Shown: positions 1 through 6,728 of the stretch, piece by piece
Layout of the letters: every line of letters starts with the position of its first letter
Position numbering within the stretch: the stretch's first letter is position 1
Source: Deltaproteobacteria bacterium
GTDB taxonomy: Bacteria; Desulfobacterota; Desulfobulbia; Desulfobulbales; SURF-16
Length of the DNA stretch: 36,217 nucleotides
Direction: 5' to 3'
Assembly (NCBI GenBank): GCA_016219175.1
Contig: JACRCD010000031.1
Span: 1-36,217, forward strand
The notes under the pieces: generated by a model
Told to the model about the DNA's origin: nothing
The model's database searches: none
What the model saw: only the letters and a program-made list of their open reading frames with translations
Translations under genes and position numbers: made by a program

Positions 1-137
1 CCACACTCAGGGCAGACAAATCCCAGCGGCCACCTCATGTTAAAGAGAATCTGACGACATTTCTCGGCACAGCCGTATTTGGAAAAAAACTGAGTCAAAC
101 TCAAACCTTTTTGAAACTGAATTGGATTTTTTGCCAT
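1..137 (-). CDS. IS1595-family transposase, N-terminal fragment
   Basis: My translation from the ATG at 137 gives 45 codons before the window edge. It starts MAKNPIQFQKGLSL and contains a RWPLGFVCPEC stretch. This matches the N-terminal zinc-ribbon region typical of IS1595 (ISXO2-like) transposases, where CPxC forms the first half of the zinc knuckle. The start is supported by a GAAGGAG ribosome site 6 bases upstream. The catalytic DDE-type domain must lie to the left of the window, so whether the enzyme is intact cannot be judged. Transposases of this family move the element by cut-and-paste. Here the insertion coincides with loss of the end of the adjacent abi gene. Confidence 0.75.
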   Translation of the reverse strand, partial: MAKNPIQFQKGLSLTQFFSKYGCAEKCRQILFNMRWPLGFVCPEC

Positions 138-211
138 GGCCCTCTCCTTCAATTAAATGAATGTTTTTTGAAGGAGTATGCCATGGCAGATAGGACAAAT
201 AGCGTCCTACC
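1..211 (-). mobile_element. IS1595-family insertion sequence, one end only
   Basis: The left edge of the window lies inside an insertion sequence: the first 137 bases encode the start of an IS1595-type transposase reading leftward out of the window. Beyond its start codon lie a ribosome site and then a dyad, TAGGAC (191-196) and GTCCTA (204-209), which may be part of the terminal inverted repeat. The outer boundary is not fixed. It lies between about 189 and 240, because the neighbouring abi gene loses its reading frame at 239. The other end and the target duplication are outside the window. Confidence 0.65.
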
Positions 212-238
212 AGTTAAAAAAATGAAACTTAGTGGTAA

Positions 239-727
239 TCACAAATCTTTTTGTTTTTTAGCCCATTCTTGCCAATAGTTAATGACGTTACCTTCCCTGT
301 CCTTTGTGTCTCTCAATATTTTTGGATTTATGAATGATTCTTTTTGATATGCCATCGGGTCGAAGCGGCCTACTTCATGCGCGATTACCGAACGAACATG
401 AATCTCGACCCTTTCTATTGCATCAAGCATTAATTGTCTGAGTTTTTTATCAAATAAGTACATCTCAATTATGTCAGTGAAATTAGTACCATCCTGGAAA
501 TCATCTTCCCTGACAGGGTGCTTTGTGACCATGTCCCTGACATATTCACCGCTCTCATCAACCTTTCCTTTTCTGCAGGGGTACCAAAACCCACTGAGTC
601 TATAATATCCTATCTGAGCAAGTTTTCTCTTTGCTCTTTCCTCATCAGGGACAGTCATTCCTCTTTGTTTTAAAAGGGAAACTAATTCTGAATATGTTTT
701 ATGGGGTTTTGGGGGAGATAAGATCAA
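239..727 (-). pseudogene. abiF: AbiD/AbiF (Abi_2) HEPN abortive-infection protein, 3'-truncated
   Basis: The 162-residue product has hallmarks of the Abi_2 family: a GYYRLSGFWYP motif (residues 40-50), the segment FDKKLRQLMLDAIERVE (92-108), and a HEPN ribonuclease motif RxxxxH (R112-H117, RSVIAH). Family members are usually close to 300 residues and continue with a second conserved block that is missing here. The frame stops at 239, within about 50 bases of the IS1595 end, so the gene was most likely truncated by that insertion. The predicted start is TTG at 727, the only start after an in-frame TAG, with a weak ribosome site. AbiF-type proteins are RNA-cleaving HEPN toxins used against phages. 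With its C-terminal half gone this copy is probably inactive. The family call is firm; the gene symbol is by analogy. Confidence 0.75.
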
Positions 728-751
728 AATCTAAGACCTAGAAACAAGAAG

Positions 752-794
752 GCCCAGCCGTAATGTAGATCAAGTCTGCATCAGGGGACTGGGC
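752..794 (-). ncRNA. abiF-type structured RNA upstream of the abi gene
   Basis: Between the promoter and the abi start codon the minus strand can fold into one long hairpin. The outer stem is GCCCAG (794-789) with CTGGGC (757-752). Inside it TGATG pairs with CATTA, then AGA with TCT, closed by a CUUGA loop. A structured RNA directly upstream of AbiF-like genes is a described class (the abiF RNA motif), and such RNAs are thought to act as the partner of the HEPN toxin. I see the position and the fold directly. Membership of that class is inferred from context, since I could not score a covariance model. The transcript probably starts near 800 and runs on into the toxin gene. Confidence 0.6.
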
Positions 795-806
795 ACGATT
801 AATTAT

Positions 807-834
807 ATTCTAGCCACTGGATTATTTTTGTCAA
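807..834 (-). promoter_or_regulatory. sigma-70 promoter of the abi RNA/toxin locus
   Basis: On the minus strand a perfect TTGACA (834-829) is followed after 16 bases by TAGAAT (812-807). A consensus TATAAT also exists at 807-802 but with a 21-base spacer. The start would fall near 800, a few bases before the predicted RNA hairpin, which supports an independently transcribed RNA. Confidence 0.6.
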
Positions 835-912
835 CTTTAATACACTTAAAAAACTCGACATATTTTTTGGGCCGGAATACCCTTCTCAATATTTTTTCTC
901 TATCGGTCTTTT

Positions 913-2718
913 CTACGGCATGACAATTTCATTGAAGAATTTGTCTGCTAAATCCGAATCAAGAGTCTTAAGGCGCTTATATACTTCCATGACTTTTCCG
1001 GTTTGGCTTGATACCTTGTAATTAATGCCCAAATTGAACCACGCTTTGGCAAATTCCGGACTAATGCGGATGGCCTGCTGGTATGCATCAATGGCCTTGT
1101 CGGTTTGATTGAATTTCCCGTAGGCAAAACCCAGGTTGAACCACGCTTGAGCATCCTCGGGACTAATGCGGATGACCTGCTGGCATGCATCAATGGCCTT
1201 GTCGGTTTGATTGGATTTCCCGTAGGCAATACCCAGGTTGAACCACGCTTCGGCATATTCAGGATTAATGCGGATGGCCTGCCTGTAAGACTCAATCTCC
1301 TTGTCGGTTTGATTGGATTCCCCGTAGGCAAAACCCAGGTTGAACCACGCTTCGGCATATTCAGGATTAATGCGGAGGGCCTGCCGGTAAGACTCAATCT
1401 CTTTGTCGGTTTGATTGGAAATTTTGTAGACAATGCCCAAATTTAACCAGGCTTTAGCATCCTCTGGATTAATACGAACGACCTGCTGTAAGGCCTCAAT
1501 GACTTTCTCGGTCTGGTTGGAGGATTTCGCATAGGCAATGCCAAGGTTGTTCCATGCTTCGGCAAATTCCGGATTAATGCGGATGGCCTGCCTGTAAGAC
1601 TCAATCTCCTTGTCGGTTTGATTGGATTTCCCGTAGGCAATGCCCAGGTTGAACCAGGCTTCGGCATCCTCGGGATTAATGCGGATGGCCTGCTGGAATG
1701 CATCAATGGCCTTGTCGGTTTGGTTGGATTTCCCGTAGGCAATGCCAAGGTTGAACCACGCTTGAGCATCCTCGGGACTAATGCGGATGGCCTGCCGGTA
1801 AGACTCAATCTCTTTGTCGGTTTGGTTGGATATCCCGTAGGCAATGCCAAGGTTGTTCCATGCTTCGGCAAATTCCGGATTAATGCGGATGGCCTGCTGG
1901 TATGCATCAATGGCCTTGTCGGTTTGATTGGATTTCCCGTAGGCAATACCCAAGACATACCATGCCACTATATTTTTTTCCTCCACCTTGGTCCAGCGGA
2001 GAGCATGTTCCAGCAGGCCTTGCCAATCTTTTTTCTGTCCCAGCGCTATGGCCTTGTTCATCCAATCGGTGACCAGCTTGCTTGCCTCCTGTTCGGTCTG
2101 CCGCTTGGGCAGTTCCTTGATCCACTCCACCGGCACCGCGAAGTTGAGCTGCTGCCCATCTTCAAGAAAAAAGGTGGGCATCCCTATCAATCTGCCCTCG
2201 TCGTCAAACAAGCCACCGCCGCTTGGACCGGGAGAGATGGGCGCGGTAATCTGCAGATACTGGCCGCCCACTACGTGCCGCAGGCTGGAGATAATACCGC
2301 TGGAAAGCGTCAACTCCAGCCCTTTGGGCGCGCCTACAGCATAGACCTGTTCCCCCACCTTGAGGCCGTTGGTGGCCCCCAGGGTCACCGCCGGGGCATG
2401 GAAACCTTCTACCGCCAGAGTGCAGACATCCCGCTCCCGGTCGCTCTTGATCGATGAGGCCTGGTACTCGCCCCCCTGATATACCACATGAAAGGAAACG
2501 GCGTTTTCAATCACATGGCAGTTGGTGGCTATCACTCCATCTGCCAATACAACCCCGCTTCCAAAAGCAATAGCCGTACCCTTGGCGTCAAAGGATTTCA
2601 CCACCACGATACTGGGAGAAACCGACTCGAACACCTCGCTTGCGCTCTTGGCCTGCACTTCGGCGGTGCAGATCAGAATACTCGTTGCCGCAAGAACATT
2701 CCCTATCCATGATTTCAT
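913..2718 (-). CDS. Exported trypsin-like (S1C/HtrA-like) serine protease with C-terminal TPR repeats
   Basis: The product (601 aa from the chosen start) begins with a signal peptide, MKSWIGNVLAATSILICTAE, cut probably after VQA, so the enzyme should be periplasmic. A chymotrypsin-fold protease domain follows, with catalytic His in TNCHV (residue 68), Asp in RERDV (97) and Ser in GPSGGG (166). There is no PDZ domain. Instead ten 34-residue TPR units of the form WFNLGIAYGKSNQTDK fill about residues 253-595. I start at 2718 because GGGGAAA precedes that ATG at good spacing; an ATG at 2745 would add nine residues ahead of the signal peptide and has no ribosome site. The TPRs presumably bind a partner or substrate. 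The gene lies in the accessory island next to the abi locus, but a defence role is only a possibility. Confidence 0.8.
   Translation of the reverse strand: MKSWIGNVLAATSILICTAEVQAKSASEVFESVSPSIVVVKSFDAKGTAIAFGSGVVLADGVIATNCHVIENAVSFHVVYQGGEYQASSIKSDRERDVCTLAVEGFHAPAVTLGATNGLKVGEQVYAVGAPKGLELTLSSGIISSLRHVVGGQYLQITAPISPGPSGGGLFDDEGRLIGMPTFFLEDGQQLNFAVPVEWIKELPKRQTEQEASKLVTDWMNKAIALGQKKDWQGLLEHALRWTKVEEKNIVAWYVLGIAYGKSNQTDKAIDAYQQAIRINPEFAEAWNNLGIAYGISNQTDKEIESYRQAIRISPEDAQAWFNLGIAYGKSNQTDKAIDAFQQAIRINPEDAEAWFNLGIAYGKSNQTDKEIESYRQAIRINPEFAEAWNNLGIAYAKSSNQTEKVIEALQQVVRINPEDAKAWLNLGIVYKISNQTDKEIESYRQALRINPEYAEAWFNLGFAYGESNQTDKEIESYRQAIRINPEYAEAWFNLGIAYGKSNQTDKAIDACQQVIRISPEDAQAWFNLGFAYGKFNQTDKAIDAYQQAIRISPEFAKAWFNLGINYKVSSQTGKVMEVYKRLKTLDSDLADKFFNEIVMP
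940..1962 (-). repeat. Ten tandem 102-bp repeats encoding TPR units
   Basis: The 3' half of the protease gene is a tandem array with a 102-bp period. The ten units start with Trp codons, and one (the fifth) is 105 bp. Copies are nearly identical in DNA as well as protein and alternate between KAIDAYQQ and KEIESYRQ versions, a pattern expected from recent duplication and gene-internal recombination. The unit number could change by slippage. Confidence 0.85.
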
Positions 2719-3136
2719 GCTGGTTTCCCCGGAATTCATTTTCATGTCATTTTGACTGTAATAAAAGGCTTCTCGGCAAGAACTGGCATCGTTTGGTTGT
2801 GCAATATATTTGTTTGGACTTCGAAGTCAATCAAATACGTAGTGTCCTGCAGTTCGTCCTGAAATCAACTGTCCCGACCCGGCTGAAGAAAATTATTTCT
2901 AATCTCGCCAGAGAATGACGTTTGCATCTTGCAAGACAAAAGGGTCATTACTTGACCACCTCATATCCGCAATTGTTGCGTGCTGGCCTCAAAGTTCATG
3001 TGCAAGGCTCCACCAAGCCCATTTCATATACCTTTCCGGTATAGATTGGCCCTTAGTCTCAGAGAAAGTCGGCGTCTCTGAAGTCCTCGCTTTCGTGAAC
3101 GAACAGAGCAGATTATAGAGAATTATTGACCCTAAT
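2719..3136. other. Non-coding gap between protease and zinc-ribbon genes
   Basis: I see no convincing gene here. A 12-bp palindrome GACTTCGAAGTC lies at 2817-2828 and a short dyad TATACC/GGTATA at 3027-3043. The longest open frame (2915-3118, plus strand, 67 codons) has no ribosome site and no recognisable motif. The stretch may hold remnants of older insertions. Confidence 0.5.
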
Positions 3137-3736
3137 TTAAAGTTGTACCCCGTACCGCTGCATGGCTATTTCCCAGCTAAGATTTTCGGCTTGTTCCGCC
3201 TCGTTGCGTAAGCGCCAGTAAGTTTTCCAATGCATGTTCTTCGGTTTTGCCGGGAATAAATCGCCGGTAGCCCCTGAGCCACCAAGGCGTTTCCTTATTT
3301 TCTGGCTTTTAATCAGTATTCTTACAGCAGGGCCTTCTTGTTGGCTCTCATAAGTCAATTGATAACAGTGTCTACAGAGGAAATATTTTCCAGCGCCATA
3401 CAAGACAGCCACGCGCTTCCAGCATCGGGGACAGAAGAACCACGATCTTTCCCCACCGTAATTGCATGGTGTCGGGGTAATGGTGACCGTCTGTTCAACT
3501 TGTTCCCACTCGCCACCGTTTCGCCTGTAATTATAAACAAGGACCATTCGGTCATGATCTATCCTGTAACTAATCCAGCCAGAATCTTTCCCGTTGCATG
3601 TCCATGACAGTGTGCCGGATATGCCGGGCCGGATATACCCCTGTTTTTTCAACCAACGAATATCAAGACGGCGCTGGCTTTCCGTTGTTGTTTTTGAATT
3701 CCACCTGTGCCAACGTCCTGAACCCTGTCCACCCAT
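3137..3736 (-). CDS. Zinc-ribbon protein of unknown function, mobile-element associated
   Basis: The 199-aa product starts MGGQGSGRW and carries two Cys pairs, CPRC and, after 15 residues, CRHC (about residues 120-142), enough for one zinc ribbon. Before that lies a beta-rich segment with many Trp and aromatic residues. The C-terminal third is basic and Gln/Arg rich. I recognise the MGGxGSGR opening from uncharacterised proteins carried on prophages and integrated elements but know no function for them. The fold suggests nucleic-acid binding. The start has only a weak ribosome site (GGTGAG), yet the conserved opening supports it. The gene lies alone, about 400 bp from either neighbour. Confidence 0.6.
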   Translation of the reverse strand: MGGQGSGRWHRWNSKTTTESQRRLDIRWLKKQGYIRPGISGTLSWTCNGKDSGWISYRIDHDRMVLVYNYRRNGGEWEQVEQTVTITPTPCNYGGERSWFFCPRCWKRVAVLYGAGKYFLCRHCYQLTYESQQEGPAVRILIKSQKIRKRLGGSGATGDLFPAKPKNMHWKTYWRLRNEAEQAENLSWEIAMQRYGVQL

Positions 3737-4146
3737 AACTCACCATTTATTTTTGTCGAAATCATTAGGAAATACAGTCGATTACTTGCCTCAAAGTCCT
3801 TTCAAGACCTTACTTGGCGCAGGATATAACCAATTCCATAAACTTCTCAAAAAATTAAAATCTGCCAATTTCCTTTACTGTACTTTATGCCATCTGCCTT
3901 TCAATGCCCTTTTCAGAAACAAGGGAAAGAAAGACTTTCTGCATTCCCGAAAGTTACCTTTCTGTGATTTCAATTCAGGGCCTAGCGCATTGATTTGCGG
4001 CGGTGGGGCCTGATTTTTTTTATAGTGCGGGGAAATTGGCTGCATTTTATGACATAGAATGGGGGAGTGAACCACGTCCATCCGATTCGCTCCCCATCAG
4101 GTTTTCTGTTCAATCTTGCCCTGAATATTCGCTCATAGAACAATAT
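3737..4146. other. Non-coding gap
   Basis: No gene can be supported. Minus-strand frames such as 3875-4081 lack a ribosome site and any protein-like pattern. The stretch is AT-rich and could include the promoter of the downstream zinc-ribbon gene. Confidence 0.4.
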
Positions 4147-4338
4147 TTAGCACGAATCTTTTGCCGGGTCGTGTGTACGGAATGGGAACAAGGCGCAAAG
4201 TTTTGCCGTGCATCTTCTCACCTCGTGAGCATTGAACCCCATGCATTCTTTGCAATGCTCAATAATCGCCCGGCGCGCTGTCAATTTGACTGACCTGGTG
4301 CCGCCGCTGGCTTCTCGGATTATGTGATTTACTGCCAT
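4147..4338 (-). CDS. Small Cys-rich conserved element protein
   Basis: The gene encodes 63 residues with the pattern AIIEHCKECMG followed by EVRRCTAKLCALFPFR. The CxxC and CxxxxC pairs could bind one metal ion. This resembles a family of roughly 60-80-residue proteins seen on prophages and integrative elements, which has no assigned function that I know. The start is well supported: GAGGTGAGGAA lies immediately before the ATG. It is transcribed in the same direction as the regulatory genes upstream (4527-5578) and may belong to the same unit, although 188 bp separate it from the wHTH gene. Confidence 0.6.
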   Translation of the reverse strand: MAVNHIIREASGGTRSVKLTARRAIIEHCKECMGFNAHEVRRCTAKLCALFPFRTHDPAKDSC

Positions 4339-4526
4339 TTCCTCACCTCAATTAATCGGGCTCTTTAACCCCGCGCTGTTTTCAATTTGTTTCTTTCACC
4401 ATGCTCTTCTTTGTTACATACCTGTAGATCTTTAGAATGCTGACATAAATGCCAGAAGTTCACTGCAAGAGGGGGTAACTGACTTTTCTCCCACTATGTC
4501 AAATAGTTACGCCAATTTTAGAATTT

Positions 4527-5054
4527 TCAACTACTGTCATTTTTGACAGGCGTTTTTTTGCTATTTTTACTTAAACCGCTGTCATTTTTGTCAGTGATTG
4601 CGCTGTCATTTTTGTCACCGGCTTTTAATTTTTTCTTGGCATTATATGCGGCCCACCCTCGCCCTTGAATGGTGTCCTTTATTCGTGGTTTTTTCGGTGG
4701 CTGAAAATTTTCATTATTATAGTATTTCCATCGGCTATCTATGAAATAGAGAGTTGATTCACCTGAACGACCACCTTTCCCATATTGGGCAATGTCGATA
4801 AAGCCCTTTCTTTGCAATTCATCAATTGAATCACGAAAAGCCCTTTCGCTAATGCCAAGTGAACAGGCTTCACGGTAGGTGAAAACAATCTCACCATTGT
4901 TGGCAATCCTGTATGAGCGCTTTTTCCCCTTGCCCTTTTCTTTGCTAAGGCGGCGCTTTCTAAGAAAATGTATATAGACGAGGATGCTGCACCGGGATAG
5001 GCTCCTAAATGCCTCGGAATTTAACAAAGCCGGTTCCATGAAAATTCCATGCAT
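4527..5054 (-). CDS. Winged-helix protein, possibly replication-related
   Basis: The 175-aa protein opens with a hydrophobic LNSEAFRSLSRCSILVYIHF segment and continues with a winged-helix-like FTYREACSLGISERAFRDSI (about residues 54-73) and a following wing. This layout is common in wHTH proteins of phages and integrative elements, some of which are thought to help start replication. The C-terminal tail is basic and repeats the peptide DKNDS/KNDS three times, encoded by repeated DNA described separately. The ATG sits immediately against the upstream HTH gene (the two share base 5054), so they are translationally coupled. I cannot show that it is a replication initiator; a regulator is equally possible. 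Confidence 0.6.
   Translation of the reverse strand: MHGIFMEPALLNSEAFRSLSRCSILVYIHFLRKRRLSKEKGKGKKRSYRIANNGEIVFTYREACSLGISERAFRDSIDELQRKGFIDIAQYGKGGRSGESTLYFIDSRWKYYNNENFQPPKKPRIKDTIQGRGWAAYNAKKKLKAGDKNDSAITDKNDSGLSKNSKKTPVKNDSS
4534..4616 (-). repeat. Three copies of CTGTCATTTTTG(A/T)C, iteron-like
   Basis: Copies lie at 4534-4547, 4579-4592 and 4603-4616 inside the 3' end of the wHTH gene. The first also forms a perfect dyad CTGTCA-tttt-TGACAG (4534-4549). Spacings are 45 and 24 bases. They encode the KNDS repeats, so they may be only a coding repeat, or they may be binding sites for the protein itself. Confidence 0.5.
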
Positions 5055-5353
5055 TATTGACCTCCCGTGACACTCAAAACATATTTTGCCACTCTATGAG
5101 CTTTTCCCTGTTCGGTAATGTCTTCAACCCAAACAGTGTCAATCTGCCAGCCTTCCTTGCGTAAATCCATAATGCGGCCAGCTGGATGAATTACATCAAT
5201 TTCCCGGCGCGCCTCTATGGTCGTGATGGAGCCATGATTATGCAGATAGCTCAAAAGGCGTTGACGTTGGGCGGGGAGTGAATTACAATAAGATTGTTTG
5301 TTGTATTTGCCCCCTGAACCCTGCTCGGTGAGGGGGTTTTCTTTTGTCGTCAT
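5054..5353 (-). CDS. Helix-turn-helix protein (HTH_39-like)
   Basis: A 99-aa protein. After a short polar N-terminus, QRQRLLSYLHNHGSITTIEA (about residues 29-48) followed by GRIMDLRKEGWQI and a basic HRVAKYVL end matches small winged-helix proteins in which the helix-turn-helix recognises DNA through GSITTxEA. These are frequent beside AlpA regulators on prophages and P4-like elements, where they are thought to control element genes. It lies 3 bp after the AlpA gene and abuts the following wHTH gene, so the three form an operon. Confidence 0.7.
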   Translation of the reverse strand: MTTKENPLTEQGSGGKYNKQSYCNSLPAQRQRLLSYLHNHGSITTIEARREIDVIHPAGRIMDLRKEGWQIDTVWVEDITEQGKAHRVAKYVLSVTGGQ

Positions 5354-5356
5354 AGC

Positions 5357-5578
5357 TTATTCCCCCACCTGTTCAATCAAAGCGCGTATATCTTCGACAC
5401 GCCAGGCAGTGCAACGCTCCGACAATTTCACAGATTGCGGGTAACGGCCAGCTTTTACGCCAGCCCACCAAGTAGATTTTGATACAGGGATGATTGCCGG
5501 AATCGGCGGTTCGGCTTTCGGGTTGCCGACAATTTGAGGAAGCCGGAGATAGCCGGTTTCAGGAAGCGAATGCTGCAT
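5357..5578 (-). CDS. alpA: AlpA-family phage/element regulator
   Basis: The 73-aa product has the AlpA/MerR-like DNA-binding layout: GYLRLPQIVG, then IIPVSKSTWWAGVKAGRYP, SVKLSERCTAWRVEDIRALI. AlpA proteins of P4-type elements are small regulators that can activate integrase expression or act as excision factors. The start codon is preceded by AAGGTG, which is itself one arm of a larger inverted repeat (5581-5633), so translation may be controlled by RNA folding or the site may be an operator. First gene of a three-gene operon with the two HTH proteins. Confidence 0.75.
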   Translation of the reverse strand: MQHSLPETGYLRLPQIVGNPKAEPPIPAIIPVSKSTWWAGVKAGRYPQSVKLSERCTAWRVEDIRALIEQVGE

Positions 5579-5580
5579 AA

Positions 5581-5633
5581 AATCACCTTTGATTAGTTAT
5601 GTCCACGGGAAATCCGTGAGCTTCAAGGTGATT
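5581..5633 (-). promoter_or_regulatory. Nested inverted repeat covering the alpA ribosome site
   Basis: AATCACCTT (5581-5589) and AAGGTGATT (5625-5633) are perfect 9-bp complements, with an inner hairpin CACGG-ggaaat-type loop-CCGTG (5604-5608 and 5614-5618). In the minus-strand transcript the outer 3' arm contains the alpA Shine-Dalgarno sequence, 2 bases from the ATG. It could be an RNA switch on translation, or a DNA operator. Confidence 0.55.
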
Positions 5634-5700
5634 CTAAGCTGTGTGATGTTCTGAAACCCCGGTATCGGAATTCCAAAACATAGATTACGGAATGGGAAAA

Positions 5701-6630
5701 TTAGGGGTTGAGAGGAATATTTTTCCGGAGTAAAGTGAGAATTTTAGAAACAGCATTTTGTTTATAACATCTTGGTTTTATTGTTATTTCTCTATTTTGT
5801 CCACTAAGTAGAACTTTATCTTGTGTTGTTATGGTATTGCCAGACTTAGAAATTTTTACTTTCTCAATACGCTCTGAAAGGTACTCTGAAATATTCCCAT
5901 TTCCTTTTTCATGGAGATCTTTCAGGCTTTTAAGAAAATCCCCGATGCGCCCTGGTTTTAAAATTTCCTTATCTCCATTTTCTATAAAATGACGATAGGC
6001 ATATTCAATTGCTTCATTAAGTGGGCCTTTGGGTTTGCCAGATTTTTTCTCTGAGGAAATTTCTGTTAAAGTTTGAATAACGTGATCATTTTCCGCAAGA
6101 CTTTTTTGAAAGTCGATCAAGGCACTCTTACGAACAACCCAAATACTATTGAGTGGCAAACCTGCTGGACGATGAGTTTTGTTGTCCGGGAAATGGTCAA
6201 TATCAACGAGTTCGTATTTTTCCCCTTTTTCATCTTCTACGAAAGCTCCTCCAATGATTAGTTCGGTGACGGGTGGCCCGCCTATTAATTCAGAAAATTT
6301 TTCTTTGATTACAGATTTCGAATAGTCGCCAATCAAATCAAATATCCCAGAAAGACTATAGAATGTTTCAACTTTTTCTATGACATACGGGAATACTACA
6401 CGCATTTTTACTTTACCAGAATGAAACTCTTCCGGTGTCATAAGCCGTGCTTTTCTTCCACGAGCAGGGTTCACAAAATTTACCGATAGTTTCAAGCGCT
6501 TTTCAAGAAAAAACTGGAATATATCGCCTTCTGTTACTTCCTCTTCAATCATTTTTGAAAGATGTCTTGCCGCTTCAGAAACAGTAAACCAATCTTTCAG
6601 ACCAAAAAGCTTGCTGTTAACAGTATTCAT
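5701..6630 (-). CDS. Uncharacterised 309-aa element protein with HTH-like N-terminus
   Basis: The product begins with WFTVSEAARHLSKM (residues 14-27), and the element continues with KRLKLSVNFVNPARGR. This N-terminal arrangement is familiar from uncharacterised proteins on proteobacterial prophages and islands and suggests a MerR/excisionase-like helix-turn-helix. The middle holds a charged region and a lysine-rich linker (SEKKSGKPKGP), and the C-terminal part has no motif I recognise. The DNA is distinctly AT-rich compared with the flanking chromosome. It lies between alpA and the integrase, 98 bp from the latter, from which it is separated by a strong hairpin. No function is assigned. Confidence 0.6.
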   Translation of the reverse strand: MNTVNSKLFGLKDWFTVSEAARHLSKMIEEEVTEGDIFQFFLEKRLKLSVNFVNPARGRKARLMTPEEFHSGKVKMRVVFPYVIEKVETFYSLSGIFDLIGDYSKSVIKEKFSELIGGPPVTELIIGGAFVEDEKGEKYELVDIDHFPDNKTHRPAGLPLNSIWVVRKSALIDFQKSLAENDHVIQTLTEISSEKKSGKPKGPLNEAIEYAYRHFIENGDKEILKPGRIGDFLKSLKDLHEKGNGNISEYLSERIEKVKISKSGNTITTQDKVLLSGQNREITIKPRCYKQNAVSKILTLLRKNIPLNP

Positions 6631-6662
6631 AGTCGCGTCACCCTTAACACGCCCTGAAAATC

Positions 6663-6719
6663 TCCGGGGGAAGCTGGCAGGGTTTTCCAGCTTGTCAGGT
6701 GGCCACCCTATCCCCCGGA
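6663..6719 (-). terminator. Hairpin cluster after the integrase gene
   Basis: TCCGGGGGA (6663-6671) pairs perfectly with TCCCCCGGA (6711-6719). Inside, AAGCTGG (6671-6677) pairs with CCAGCTT (6687-6693). It lies just past the integrase stop on the same strand and before the next gene. There is no long T-run, so it may slow or end transcription or protect RNA ends. Confidence 0.45.
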
Positions 6720-6728
6720 AAAATGTTG

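Noticed and set aside
178-291. Short plus-strand frame starting at ATG 178 after AAGGAG
   Set aside because: It crosses the IS boundary and the end of abiF antisense; only 37 codons with no recognisable content.
913-1965. Tandem repeats as a possible CRISPR or VNTR array
   Set aside because: The period is 102 bp without unique spacers, and the units encode TPRs in frame.
1105-2457. Plus-strand open frames opposite the protease-TPR gene
   Set aside because: They mirror the 102-bp coding repeats and lack ribosome sites; the minus-strand protein has clear domains.
2915-3118. 67-codon plus-strand frame
   Set aside because: No ribosome site, no motif, no neighbour on that strand.
3875-4081. 68-codon minus-strand frame
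   Set aside because: No ribosome site and no protein-like composition.
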